Shown: positions 23,446 to 32,495, counted from the first letter of the stretch. The stretch is DNA of 64,000 nt from Sediminispirochaeta smaragdinae DSM 11293 (GCF_000143985.1 NC_014364.1:186001-250000); one strand, 5' to 3'. Notes: generated by a model from the sequence alone, not told the origin. Translations and numbers: made by a program.

Positions 23446-25105
23446 GCTGCAAAGAGGGGCTGCCGTGGCGCTCCTTCTTCTTTGCTTTTCCGGCTGGGGC
23501 TTTTCGCTTCCCGAGGATCATCGTCCCTCTCTCTTGTCGATGGAGGAACTCTCCCAAGCAGCATTACAGGTGCATGATCGCTATGAGATTCCCTACCCTC
23601 CCCTTGCCGACATAACCCTTCTGTACGATGGGGCCCGTGTCCGCGCCTGGATTGAGGCCTGTAATGAAGGAAAGGCCCAGCCCATGCCGCGTCGCTGGTT
23701 TACCGGGACGGGAACCGGATTCTCCTCAATGATCTATATGTCGTGTGTCTCCTTTCTCACTGGGAAGGGGTGGGCACTTGCCGAATCCGCCTTTGAAAAA
23801 AGGTTGGGCAATGATTCTGTTAACGAAAGAAATAGGGCGATCCTAAACGCCTTTCTTGCGATTGACAACCAGGAAGAAATGAAAGAGGCGGCGCCTCGCT
23901 TTTTTCCCTTTTCTATGTTTCTGAAACGCCGTGAATTGGGTGACGGTGTTTCGATTATGCTGCCCGATGTTGCCTGGAAGCTCCTGCCTTCAGGATCGAC
24001 CCCCTTGGCTCGGACCTTGGTATATGGGGATGAGGGATTTCTTCGGGGGCTAGGATATGATCGAAAACGGGTCGGTCCGGGCTATGATATTCGCCGGGAT
24101 CCGATTGCCATGGCAAGCTGTATCAAGGTCCGTATGGAGAAGGCGATCAATGGCAACGGTACCTATCTCCCTCTGCGACCGGGAATGCCGTTTGCCATTG
24201 CAAAAAAGGTCGCCGTGGGAGATTTCTTTGCCGATACCATCTGGTTTCAGCCCTTTATCTCTGCTCCCGATGGTGTAGAGACCGGTGCAGAAGGGCGGCT
24301 TTATTTCAAACAGGGGAATCAGCTCTTCGTTGTATCGCTTTTTTCCATGGTTGATTCCTCTCATCCCGCAGCAGATGGGGACCTCCTGTTGGGCGAAGCG
24401 GCTTCGCTCCTTTCCACGCTACAATTTCCAGCGGAGGATACTCTTTTGGACTCCCATCGTTTGGCAGCTCTTTCTGATTTGCTCCATGCTGGAGATGTAT
24501 CGCTATTACGACCGGAACTTCAAACTATCGTAAGAGAGACCGGTAGCATTCACTTCCCCGACTCCCATGGCGAACCCTTTTGGCATAAGATTTTCCTCGA
24601 TTTCGATCGGGATGATCCGCGGCGGGAAGCGCTATTGAAGCTTTTTATTTCTCTTGGGATAAATCCCGATGCCTCTGGTCCTTCGGGAAAACGGGCTGTC
24701 GACTATGTTGTTGAGCAGGGGGATGCTGGACTGCTGGAGGATGTACTGCTTGCACGGGCTCATGGGGATTACCTGACCAAGGATGGTTCCTCTCCATTAA
24801 TTGAGGCCGCTTCAGGTGGTGATGTTTGGTGTGTTCTTACCCTGCTTCGGGCCGGAGTGAATGTGGATTTGCCGGATATACGGGGAAGGAGTGCCCTTCA
24901 TTGGGCGGCACGGCATGATTACCTTGCTGTTGCGAAATTGCTGTTGGAAAAGGGGGCTTCTCCCGAAAGCCGGGATATTGCAGGCAAGAGTCCTCTCGAC
25001 CTCTCTCCTGCCTTTCAGGATATGAGGCGTTCGCCCTTGTTTGTTATGGTCCAGAAGTTTTGCGGCAGTCCGACATGGGCAAAGGTACAGCCCGAGGAGC
25101 AGTGA
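23438..25105 (+). CDS. Exported ankyrin-repeat protein
   Basis: A 555-residue protein with start ATG 23438 inside the end of the previous gene. A signal peptide covers residues 1-24 (ALLLLCFSGWGF). A long unassigned region follows. From about residue 448, two to three ankyrin repeats appear (DGSSPLIEAASGGDVWCVLTLLR, GRSALHWAARHDYLAVAKLLLEKGA, GKSPLDL), which usually bind proteins. It likely works with its upstream exported neighbour outside the cytoplasm. Its last 91 nt are also covered on the opposite strand by the end of the FeoC-like gene. Confidence 0.78.
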   Translation: MVELQRGAAVALLLLCFSGWGFSLPEDHRPSLLSMEELSQAALQVHDRYEIPYPPLADITLLYDGARVRAWIEACNEGKAQPMPRRWFTGTGTGFSSMIYMSCVSFLTGKGWALAESAFEKRLGNDSVNERNRAILNAFLAIDNQEEMKEAAPRFFPFSMFLKRRELGDGVSIMLPDVAWKLLPSGSTPLARTLVYGDEGFLRGLGYDRKRVGPGYDIRRDPIAMASCIKVRMEKAINGNGTYLPLRPGMPFAIAKKVAVGDFFADTIWFQPFISAPDGVETGAEGRLYFKQGNQLFVVSLFSMVDSSHPAADGDLLLGEAASLLSTLQFPAEDTLLDSHRLAALSDLLHAGDVSLLRPELQTIVRETGSIHFPDSHGEPFWHKIFLDFDRDDPRREALLKLFISLGINPDASGPSGKRAVDYVVEQGDAGLLEDVLLARAHGDYLTKDGSSPLIEAASGGDVWCVLTLLRAGVNVDLPDIRGRSALHWAARHDYLAVAKLLLEKGASPESRDIAGKSPLDLSPAFQDMRRSPLFVMVQKFCGSPTWAKVQPEEQ

Positions 25106-25278
25106 GTACAGGCTCCGCTGCAGCGGGCAAGGGCGTCGCGTTGCAAGTACCCGAGTCGTTCCAATTCAGTGAGGAGCATTTCGATCATTGCCACCGTAGT
25201 TTCTTGCTTTTCGGCGATGGATGCTTTATCAACCCTTCCCTCTTCTTTAATCTGTTGTAATATGGAGCGATATTGCAT
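25015..25278 (-). CDS. FeoC-like winged-helix protein with cysteine cluster
   Basis: An 87-residue protein with a short winged-helix N-terminus (MQYRSILQQIKEEGRVDKASIAEK, a DeoR/FeoC-like pattern) and four cysteines Cys53, 57, 60 and 64 in CSGACTHCSSGC, like the iron-sulfur region of FeoC, a small regulator of the FeoB ferrous iron transporter. No feoA or feoB is in the window, so it may serve elsewhere or be a related iron-sulfur regulator. Its 3' end overlaps the ankyrin gene by 91 nt. It is divergent from the YkgJ-like gene. Confidence 0.72.
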   Translation of the reverse strand: MQYRSILQQIKEEGRVDKASIAEKQETTVAMIEMLLTELERLGYLQRDALARCSGACTHCSSGCTFAHVGLPQNFWTITNKGERLIS

Positions 25279-25334
25279 GACACCTTCCTATTATGATCAA
25301 GATAGTAAAAAAAGCGCCGGAGGAAAAGGGTGTG

Positions 25335-25826
25335 ATGGATCCTGAATACCGTATCTTGATCCAAACGGCGGAAAGTCGTGGTCGTCTTTATCGGGACCTT
25401 GTACGGAAACTGCGGCGCGTGGCACCGAAAGAATTGGCGGCGGTTATGCAGGAACTTCACGATGAAGCTTTCCGGCGCATCGACTGCCTTAAGTGTGCAC
25501 ATTGCTGTGCCGTAGTTGGTCCGCGACTTACTGATACCGATATACAGCGGTTGGGAAAAGCGCTTTCCATGAAGCCTTCGGCATTTGAAGATACATATCT
25601 TATCAGGGACGAGGATGGGGATCTTGTATTTCGTGAACATCCCTGCCCGTTTTTGCTGGCGGATAATCGTTGTCTCCTTTACGATCGGCGGCCAAAGGCG
25701 TGCAGGGAGTATCCGCATACCGACGACAAACACGCCAGGGGTTTACTCAAAATTTCTCTCGTAAACACACGCTTCTGCCCAATTGTTGCATTGGTGTTTC
25801 AGGGACTGGAGGAGCGCTACGGTTAG
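25335..25826 (+). CDS. YkgJ-family cysteine-cluster protein
   Basis: A 163-residue protein in which CLKCAHCC, the HPCPFLLADNRCLLYDRRPKACREYP block and a C-terminal FCP give the cysteine pattern of the YkgJ/UPF0153 family, thought to bind zinc or an iron-sulfur cluster. Some members are linked to flagellin lysine N-methylase (FliB). The ATG at 25335 (MDPEYRILIQ) after GGAGGAAAAGGG is preferred; an earlier ATG at 25293 would leave only 14 nt to the divergent FeoC-like gene. The stop overlaps that of the convergent cyclase gene by 4 nt. Confidence 0.78.
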   Translation: MDPEYRILIQTAESRGRLYRDLVRKLRRVAPKELAAVMQELHDEAFRRIDCLKCAHCCAVVGPRLTDTDIQRLGKALSMKPSAFEDTYLIRDEDGDLVFREHPCPFLLADNRCLLYDRRPKACREYPHTDDKHARGLLKISLVNTRFCPIVALVFQGLEERYG

Positions 25827-26923
25827 GACTTATCCTGAGGCGCCAGGAGCTTCGATCTGAGAAACGAAAATGCATTGTAGACGGTGATCTTCGAATCTCT
25901 GCCGCGCAGTTCGGTTTCACTTTTACAGGACTCAGGTAAGGTGATACCGATGCGTGTTCTGGTCTCCTCACTGATAACGATACCGCCGGCAGGTGCTATA
26001 TGTTCGAGACGGCTTGCGGTATTGACCGTATCGCCGATCAAGGTATTGTCGTAACGATCATGGCCACCTACATTTCCGCGGATGATAGGCCCCGAATGGA
26101 TACCCACACGGAATTCTACAGGGGAATGTTCCTGGTTTTTTCGTTGCAGGTTAATCTGTTCCAGCTCATCCTGCATTGCCGTCATGGCTGTGACGGCCTC
26201 TTTAGCCTTTGTAAAAACGGCGAAAAAAGCATCTCCAATATATTTGTCGATATCACCATGGTTTTGATAGATATGTTTTGCTGCGACTTCAAAGACCGTA
26301 TTCAGGATAGAGACGACCTGCCTCGGTTCCATATGCTGGGTCATAGCCGTGAAGCCCTTGATGTCGGCAAATACGATGGTGAGGTCCAATTCTTCTTCCG
26401 GAATGGATATCTTCTGTTCGTGTGCAAAGGTTTTGGCGATATCCCAGATTGTTTTTGGAATATAGTTCTTGATCAGATCAAGAAGAATAAAATCACTGAT
26501 CGCCTTTTCATGGAGGTCGCCGACCTGTTTCATCATGTTACGGTACATGACATTCATGACAATAAGAGGACGTATCCTCTGCGGAAGACAATGTATATCG
26601 GTGTAGACGATATGTGCATCGAAACCACTGTCGTACACCTCATTGATAAGCTTTGTTTCATTTCCTTTGATGATGAGGAGAATAGGGACATGACGAAACA
26701 TCTCATCCTGCTTCATCTCTTTCAACAGGGCGACGGTTCCTGTCATCTCCGACTGTGCAACGATACAATCGACCCCGCCGCCGCCATAGAATATCTCTTC
26801 TGCGGCGGCTTCTGTTTCTACCTTTACCACATCAAAATCACCAATCTTATGTTCTGCAAGATATCTTCTGATTTTTGTGGTATCAATTGGTAAGTTGGAA
26901 ACAATAAGAATCGTACCTTCCAT
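25823..26923 (-). CDS. Class III adenylate/guanylate cyclase with degenerate receiver domain
   Basis: A 366-residue cytoplasmic signalling protein. Residues 1-120 resemble a response-regulator receiver (start ILIVSN; LLIIKGN holds the conserved lysine) but the phospho-acceptor position in VDCIVAQSEMTG is Gln57 instead of Asp. Residues 175-345 form the cyclase: TIVFADIKGFTAM with Asp187, GDIDKYIGDAFFAVF with Asp231, VGIHSGPIIRGNVG and LIGDTVNTASRLE. It should make cAMP or cGMP; base specificity is uncertain. Phosphorylation as a trigger is unlikely given the missing Asp. It sits alone, convergent to the YkgJ gene. Confidence 0.87.
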   Translation of the reverse strand: MEGTILIVSNLPIDTTKIRRYLAEHKIGDFDVVKVETEAAAEEIFYGGGGVDCIVAQSEMTGTVALLKEMKQDEMFRHVPILLIIKGNETKLINEVYDSGFDAHIVYTDIHCLPQRIRPLIVMNVMYRNMMKQVGDLHEKAISDFILLDLIKNYIPKTIWDIAKTFAHEQKISIPEEELDLTIVFADIKGFTAMTQHMEPRQVVSILNTVFEVAAKHIYQNHGDIDKYIGDAFFAVFTKAKEAVTAMTAMQDELEQINLQRKNQEHSPVEFRVGIHSGPIIRGNVGGHDRYDNTLIGDTVNTASRLEHIAPAGGIVISEETRTRIGITLPESCKSETELRGRDSKITVYNAFSFLRSKLLAPQDKS

Positions 26924-26995
26924 GTCGGAGATGGTATCATACTTCCGGTGGAAAATTCATCTTTTCTCGGATACAATCGAAAAAAAGGAGAGAAC

Positions 26996-27250
26996 ATGAA
27001 ACGTTTTATTCTGTCGCTGCTGATTGGTGCACTGGCTGGCCTTGTCGCAGGTTATTTTGTTTTTGGAAAAAGCGGGGTGACCGGAAGTTATGTGCCGGTG
27101 GATCAACTCTTCGGGGGGGCCAAGAATGCTCTTGTCTCTTTAAGTCGGGCGGTAACCGGGCTTGACCACATTCGAAATGAAATCTTGCTTTCCGGATTGT
27201 TCGGGGCAAGTATGGGTGTACATATCGGTTCCATCGGAAGGAGACGGTAG
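26996..27250 (+). CDS. Small membrane protein of unknown function
   Basis: An 84-residue protein after AAAAGGAGAGAAC, starting at ATG 26996. One N-terminal hydrophobic helix (residues 4-24, LSLLIGALAGLVAGYFVFG) and a second weaker one near the C-terminus suggest two membrane passes. No motif is recognised. It is 2 nt before the Xaa-Pro aminopeptidase gene, so they are co-transcribed. Confidence 0.65.
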   Translation: MKRFILSLLIGALAGLVAGYFVFGKSGVTGSYVPVDQLFGGAKNALVSLSRAVTGLDHIRNEILLSGLFGASMGVHIGSIGRRR

Positions 27251-27252
27251 CC

Positions 27253-29031
27253 ATGAATAATCCTGTTCTCCCGCGGCTTTCCGCTCTGCGAAGGGAGATG
27301 GAGGAGAGGGCATTGCAGGCTGTTGTCTTTTTCGGTACCGACCCTCACCAAAGTGAATACGCCGCGCCCCGTTGGAAAGATCGGCTCTGGATGAGCGGTT
27401 TTAGCGGTTCCGCCGGGACGGTCGTTGTTACCGAAACAGAGGCTGCGCTCTGGACCGACAGTCGCTACTGGCTTCAGGCCACGGACCAACTTGACGGCAG
27501 CGGTATTGTTTTGATGGCCGATGGTGACCCTTCCGTCCCTTCTCTCCCCGACTGGCTGATTTCAAAACTTAGTCCAGGAGCTCGGGTCGGTGTGGATTAT
27601 CAAACCCTTTCCGTTGCCTCTGAGCGCCGGCTTTCCCATATCCTGGGCACCAAGGGAATAGCCCTCGTTTCATTCGAATCTCTCCTTAACGACCTTTGGA
27701 CCGATCGCCCAGCCCGACCCTGTGAGCCCTTGTATGCCATCGACCTCCACTATGTGGGTAAATCGAGGGATCAGAAGATTACACTCTTGCGTGATGCCGC
27801 AAAGAATGTCGGTGCGGATGCCATGTTTCTTTCTGCTCTCGATGAGATTGCCTGGCTTCTCAACCTTCGGGGAAATGATATCGCATACAATCCGTTTTTC
27901 TTTTCCTATTTGCTGATTCGGGAAACGGATACCCTCCTTTTTGCAGATATTCATGCTGTTTCGAAAGAACTGGAAGAGCTGCTTGCAGAGGAGCACATTA
28001 CCTTGAAGGCGTATGAGGCAGTCGGTGAGATGCTTCGGGAGTTCGAGGGCACGCTTTTCGTCGACCCTGCCTCTTTTTCGATGGCCTTGAAGGGTGCGCT
28101 TTCGCCTGGGGTTAGAATTGTAGAGGAACAGAGTCCCGTTGCCGCTTTGAAGGCCAGAAAGGAAGCGGTAGAGGTGGAAGGCTTTCGCCATGCCCTTCGT
28201 AAGGACGGGGTTGCTTTGGTTCGCTTCTGGATGCGACTTGAACGGATGCTCGAACGAGGGGACGGAGACGAAATTTCCGTGGCTTCGCTTTTGTATGAGG
28301 AGCGAAGTCGAATGCCGGGATTTGTGGGAGAAAGCTTTGCCCCGATTGTGGGCTTTGCCGAGCATGGTGCGGTTGTTCATTATAGCGCGACCAAAGAGAG
28401 TGCAATTCCCGTCACGGGAAGGGGGCTGTTGCTCATCGATTCCGGGGGCCAGTATATTGAAGGCACCACCGATATCACCAGGGTCTTTGCCGTCGGAAAG
28501 GCGACAGAGGAAGAGATATTTGATTATACAACGGTCTTAAAAGCCCACATCTCCCTTGCAACCGCGATCTTTCCGATAGGTACCGTCGGCACAAGGCTCG
28601 ATGCCATGGCTCGGCGACCGATGTGGGAAGCCGGTTTGAACTATGGGCATGGAACAGGCCACGGGGTTGGTGCATTCCTTGGGGTGCATGAAGGCCCTCA
28701 ATCGATTTCAACCAAGTTGCTGCCTGTCCCTATAGAGCCGGGCATGGTCTGTTCCAACGAGCCGGGAGTATACCGGGAAGGAAAGCACGGGATTCGGATC
28801 GAAAATCTAATTCTGGCTGTGGAAAAGTTTAACACACCGTTCGGGCGCTTTTTGGGCTTTGAAACCCTGACTCCCTTTCCCTTTGAGTGTAAGCTTATCG
28901 ATGTTTCTCTTCTTACCGAAGGGGAACGGCAATGGGTCGATCGCTATCACGCTTGGGTTTTCGAGCTTCTATCTTCGGAGCTCAATCCGCAGGAGCGATC
29001 GTTTCTTGCCGCTAAGACGGGAGTTGTCTGA
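27253..29031 (+). CDS. pepP: Xaa-Pro aminopeptidase (M24B family)
   Basis: A 592-residue three-domain enzyme like eukaryote-type aminopeptidase P. Two creatinase-type N-terminal domains precede a C-terminal pita-bread domain with all five metal ligands: LLIDSGGQYIEGTTDITR (two Asp), GHGTGHGVGAFLGVHEGP (His), MVCSNEPGVY (Glu) and HGIRIENL (Glu). It removes an N-terminal residue before proline from peptides in the cytoplasm. It is followed after 2 nt by the CDF transporter. Confidence 0.92.
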   Translation: MNNPVLPRLSALRREMEERALQAVVFFGTDPHQSEYAAPRWKDRLWMSGFSGSAGTVVVTETEAALWTDSRYWLQATDQLDGSGIVLMADGDPSVPSLPDWLISKLSPGARVGVDYQTLSVASERRLSHILGTKGIALVSFESLLNDLWTDRPARPCEPLYAIDLHYVGKSRDQKITLLRDAAKNVGADAMFLSALDEIAWLLNLRGNDIAYNPFFFSYLLIRETDTLLFADIHAVSKELEELLAEEHITLKAYEAVGEMLREFEGTLFVDPASFSMALKGALSPGVRIVEEQSPVAALKARKEAVEVEGFRHALRKDGVALVRFWMRLERMLERGDGDEISVASLLYEERSRMPGFVGESFAPIVGFAEHGAVVHYSATKESAIPVTGRGLLLIDSGGQYIEGTTDITRVFAVGKATEEEIFDYTTVLKAHISLATAIFPIGTVGTRLDAMARRPMWEAGLNYGHGTGHGVGAFLGVHEGPQSISTKLLPVPIEPGMVCSNEPGVYREGKHGIRIENLILAVEKFNTPFGRFLGFETLTPFPFECKLIDVSLLTEGERQWVDRYHAWVFELLSSELNPQERSFLAAKTGVV

Positions 29032-29033
29032 CT

Positions 29034-29990
29034 ATGAAAGAGAAGGGGCGAAAACCCAGCGATTTTCGTATCCGCATGATCAGGCGGGCGAGCTGGGTCG
29101 GCATTTTGGGTAACGGTTTGCTTTCCGCCTTGAAAGTAACCGTTGGTTTTTTTTCCGGAAGCCTTGCCCTTGTCGGGGATGGTATCGATTCGGCGACGGA
29201 TGTTGTTACCTCTTTTGTATCGCTCCTCACCGCTGGGATTGTTGAGCGTCCTCCCGACAATGAGCATCCCTACGGCCATGCCAGGGCCGAGACCGTGGCT
29301 ACAAAGATTCTCGGCTTTCTCATTTTCTTTGCCGGAGCCCAGCTTGCTCTTTCGACGCTTCGTTCTCTTTTCTCCGGCGTTTCACGTCCCTTACCTGAAT
29401 TCCCCGCAGCCATGGTTGCTTTGGTCTCGGTTGTGGGAAAATCCCTCCTTGCCTTTTACAAGCTGCGGGTCGGCAGGACCATCGACAGCCCTATGCTTAT
29501 TGCCGATGCCCGTAATATGACCGGAGATGTGGTGATCAGCCTCGGTGTGTTTGCCGGTATCGGAGCGACCTTGCTCTCCGGTATTGCTTTTCTTGATTCG
29601 ATTATCGCCCTTCTTGTGAGCCTTTGGATCATGAAGGTTGCCTTTTCGATCTTCATGGAAGCGGGGGATGAATTGATGGATGGTCTCGATAATCCCGATC
29701 TGTATCGACGTCTCTTTGATGCGGTTGGAACCGTGAAAGGAGCCGGCAACCCTCATAAGGCACGTATCAGAAAGCTTGGGAATGCCTGCATTGTTGATCT
29801 CGATATTGAGGTCGACGGAGCGATTTCCGTTGCCGAGGGGCACGAAATTGCCAGAGAGGTTGAGAGGGCAATACATCTGCAGCTGAAGAATGTCTACGAT
29901 GTGCAGGTTCATGTCGAACCCTTGGGGAATCTGGAAAAGAAAGAACGATTCGGTCTGTCCCGCCAAAGCCTTGAAACCTCTGGAAAATAG
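29034..29990 (+). CDS. Cation diffusion facilitator (CDF) family transporter
   Basis: A 318-residue metal/proton antiporter with six predicted helices. SGSLALVGDGIDSATDVVTSFVSLL gives the helix 2 metal site and NEHPYGHARAETVATKILG is the family signature. In helix 5 the usual HxxxD reads ADARNMTGDV, with Asn where His is normal, which may shift the metal preference away from zinc. A C-terminal cytoplasmic ferredoxin-like domain (VKGAGNPHKARIRKLGNACIVDLDIEVDG) is intact. Direction is likely efflux of a divalent metal. Confidence 0.87.
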   Translation: MKEKGRKPSDFRIRMIRRASWVGILGNGLLSALKVTVGFFSGSLALVGDGIDSATDVVTSFVSLLTAGIVERPPDNEHPYGHARAETVATKILGFLIFFAGAQLALSTLRSLFSGVSRPLPEFPAAMVALVSVVGKSLLAFYKLRVGRTIDSPMLIADARNMTGDVVISLGVFAGIGATLLSGIAFLDSIIALLVSLWIMKVAFSIFMEAGDELMDGLDNPDLYRRLFDAVGTVKGAGNPHKARIRKLGNACIVDLDIEVDGAISVAEGHEIAREVERAIHLQLKNVYDVQVHVEPLGNLEKKERFGLSRQSLETSGK

Positions 29991-30027
29991 TAAGATATTA
30001 CAGGAAACAGAACAAGGAGCAGGATCT

Positions 30028-31680
30028 ATGGTAGAAGCTTTGAAAGCTAATCCGGCCTTTTCGGGGAGAAAGGGTCCGGTTGTTTTGGTAATTATGGACG
30101 GAGTCGGTTTTGGGAAGTATACGGAAGGAGATGCCGTTGCAGCGGCCCATACCGAGGTTTTGGACGAATTGATGGCGTCCTACCCTATGACGAAGTTAAA
30201 GGCCCACGGAATCGCCGTAGGCCTTCCCAGTGATGATGATATGGGAAATAGTGAGGTCGGTCACAATGCCATCGGCGCGGGCCGTGTCTTTGCTCAAGGT
30301 GCAAAACGTGTAAACGGGGCCATTGAATCGGGAGAGATGTTTACCGGTGAGACGTGGAAGAAGTTGACGGAGAATGTCAAAAAGAGCGGAGGAAGTCTTC
30401 ATTTCCTTGGATTGTTGTCCGACGGTAATGTACACAGCCACATCAATCATCTGAAAGCAATGGTTGCCCGGGCAAAAGAGGACGGCGTAAAACGAGTTAG
30501 GGTCCACGCGTTACTTGACGGAAGGGATGTAGGAGAAACCAGCGCGCTGGACTATTTTGATCCCTTTGCCGATTATCTTGCTTCCCTTTCCGACGGTGGC
30601 TTTGACGCAAAGATCGCCTCGGGCGGCGGAAGGATGAAGATCACCATGGATCGCTACAACGCCGACTGGGAGATGGTCCACCGCGGCTGGCAGATCCATG
30701 TTCTGGGAGAAGGGCGACAGTTTGCCAATGCCCATGAAGCCATCGAGACCCTTCGCAAGGAAACCGGTGCTATCGATCAGGACCTTCCTCCCTTTGTGAT
30801 CGCAGAAGGGGGAAAGGCTGTTGGAACCGTTGAAGACGGCGACAGCTTTATCCTTTTCAATTTCAGAGGAGATCGTGCGCTTGAGATCACCAAGGCCTTT
30901 GAAGCCGGCGACGACTTTTCCGAATTCGACCGTGTCAGGGTTCCGAATGTCGAATATGCCGGGATGATGGAGTATGATGGTGATCTTCATGTTCCGAAAC
31001 AGTATCTTGTCTCCCCTCCCTCTATCGATAAAACCATGGCCGAGTATCTCGCAGCTTCGGGAGTGAAGATGTTCTCCATAAGCGAGACCCAGAAGTTCGG
31101 TCACGTCACCTATTTCTTTAACGGAAACAGAAGCGGTAAATTCAGCGAAGAGTTGGAAGAGTATGTGGAAATTCCCTCTGATCGGGTTCCCTTCGAAGAA
31201 CGCCCCTGGATGAAGGCTGCCGAAATCACCGACCGGGTCATTGAAGAGATTGAGAAGGGTAGCTATCGCTTTATCAAATTGAACTATCCGAATGGTGATA
31301 TGGTCGGCCATACCGGCATCTATGAAGCGGTCCTCTGTTCCATGGAAGCCTTGGATCTCTCCCTTGGGCGTTTGAAAAAGGCGGTTGAAAAGGCCGGTGG
31401 GGTGATGGTCATCTCGGCTGATCACGGCAACAGCGACGATATGTTCGAACACGACAAAAAAAGCGGTGCCGTTAAAACGAAAGCGAATGGAAAACCCCAG
31501 GCAAAGACAAGCCACAGTCTCAATCCCGTTCCCTGTATAGTCTACGATCCCGGTTATAAGGGAGAGTATGCAAAGGAACTGCGTTCCGGTCTGGGGATTT
31601 CAAGCCTTGCAGCGACCTGCATCGAACTCCTTGGCTTTCAGGCCCCTGAAGATTACGATACGAGTGTTTTTACCTGGTGA
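30028..31680 (+). CDS. gpmI: 2,3-bisphosphoglycerate-independent phosphoglycerate mutase
   Basis: A 550-residue glycolytic enzyme that interconverts 3- and 2-phosphoglycerate. PVVLVIMDGVGFG gives the first metal-site aspartate and DDDMGNSEVGHNAIGAGRVFAQGAKR holds the phosphoserine nucleophile. LLDGRDVGETSALDYF, FNFRGDRALEI and ISADHGNSDDMFE with HSLNPVPCI complete the alkaline-phosphatase-type site. The ATG at 30028 follows AAGGAGCAGGATCT; a longer frame from 29890 lies in the CDF gene. A strong terminator follows. Confidence 0.95.
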   Translation: MVEALKANPAFSGRKGPVVLVIMDGVGFGKYTEGDAVAAAHTEVLDELMASYPMTKLKAHGIAVGLPSDDDMGNSEVGHNAIGAGRVFAQGAKRVNGAIESGEMFTGETWKKLTENVKKSGGSLHFLGLLSDGNVHSHINHLKAMVARAKEDGVKRVRVHALLDGRDVGETSALDYFDPFADYLASLSDGGFDAKIASGGGRMKITMDRYNADWEMVHRGWQIHVLGEGRQFANAHEAIETLRKETGAIDQDLPPFVIAEGGKAVGTVEDGDSFILFNFRGDRALEITKAFEAGDDFSEFDRVRVPNVEYAGMMEYDGDLHVPKQYLVSPPSIDKTMAEYLAASGVKMFSISETQKFGHVTYFFNGNRSGKFSEELEEYVEIPSDRVPFEERPWMKAAEITDRVIEEIEKGSYRFIKLNYPNGDMVGHTGIYEAVLCSMEALDLSLGRLKKAVEKAGGVMVISADHGNSDDMFEHDKKSGAVKTKANGKPQAKTSHSLNPVPCIVYDPGYKGEYAKELRSGLGISSLAATCIELLGFQAPEDYDTSVFTW

Positions 31681-31705
31681 TATTCACTTTTTACGTAAGC
31701 ATGAT

Positions 31706-31733
31706 ATGGCGGACCGTTGTCCGCCATTTTTTA
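31706..31733 (+). terminator. Rho-independent terminator of gpmI
   Basis: ATGGCGGAC and GTCCGCCAT form a 9-bp perfect stem with a CGTT loop, followed by a run of six T. The following gene converges on it. Confidence 0.93.
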
Positions 31734-32495
31734 TTCGATATAGAGCGTTTTTTCCAATCGTGCAATTTCCTTTCTGAATTCCGGAGGAAGGCCTTCATCG
31801 GTAATAATGATATCAAAATCGGAAAGGTCGGAAAAATAACCATTCTGTATTTCACCAAATTTTGATGAGTCGGCGACTAAGATCGTCGTGAGGGATGATT
31901 TTAGTGCGATCCGTTTCGTTGTGCTTTCGAAAAAATTAGAACAGGTAATCCCCAGCTTTGCACTGATCCCACTGGCGGTAACGAACGCTTTTTTTGCCCG
32001 GTTACGTTTAATCAGACTAAGCCCCTCTTCGCTTTCAAAGACCATAGAACTTCCGTGATAACAGCCGCCGGTAAGGATTAGAGTACAGTTTTCACGCTTG
32101 CTAACCACTGTTGCAATATTAAGCGCATAGCAGATTATCGTAATAGGCCTGTCTTTAGGCAGAAATTCGGCAATGAGCTCACCGGTCGAACCTGCGTCTA
32201 TAATAATGATGTCGTCGGCTTCGACGAGGGATGCTGCCTTTTTTGCGATCTTTTTTTTCGCTTCAAGCATGTGCGTCCTGGCTTTGATAATTGAGTAGTG
32301 ATCTCCCTGCCCAGACTCCTGATAGATGACTCCTCCATGGATGATTTTAATTGGCTGATTCTCGATAAGTTTCTCGAGATCCCTTCTAATGGTCATATGG
32401 GAAACCTCAAAGTGCTCGGCAAGCTCTTGAATCGTCGCCGAACGGCTGTTTTTCAGATAGTCGATGAGATGTCCGCGCCGTAGGCTGCTGTTCAT
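31731..32495 (-). CDS. DeoR-family sugar regulator (DeoR-1)
   Basis: A 254-residue DeoR-type protein. The helix-turn-helix is ATIQELAEHFEVSHMTIRRDLEKL (about residues 20-43), with IIHGGVIY after it. The C-terminal sugar-phosphate isomerase-like domain has IIIDAGSTGELIAEFL and a TGGCYHGSSMVFES loop. Divergence from the SBP/ABC/FGGY-kinase operon strongly suggests it regulates that operon and itself in response to a phosphorylated sugar. Two TGTTA-type palindromes lie in the shared gap (32542-32554 and 32642-32658). Confidence 0.9.
   Translation of the reverse strand: MNSSLRRGHLIDYLKNSRSATIQELAEHFEVSHMTIRRDLEKLIENQPIKIIHGGVIYQESGQGDHYSIIKARTHMLEAKKKIAKKAASLVEADDIIIIDAGSTGELIAEFLPKDRPITIICYALNIATVVSKRENCTLILTGGCYHGSSMVFESEEGLSLIKRNRAKKAFVTASGISAKLGITCSNFFESTTKRIALKSSLTTILVADSSKFGEIQNGYFSDLSDFDIIITDEGLPPEFRKEIARLEKTLYIE

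Noticed and set aside
26000-26893. Plus-strand open frame of 297 codons opposite the cyclase gene
   Set aside because: Its residue composition is unlike a folded protein, with many Cys and His, and the opposite strand encodes an unmistakable class III cyclase.
30511-31515. Minus-strand open frame of 334 codons opposite gpmI
   Set aside because: Antisense shadow caused by the codon bias of the conserved gpmI gene; no motif or start signal.
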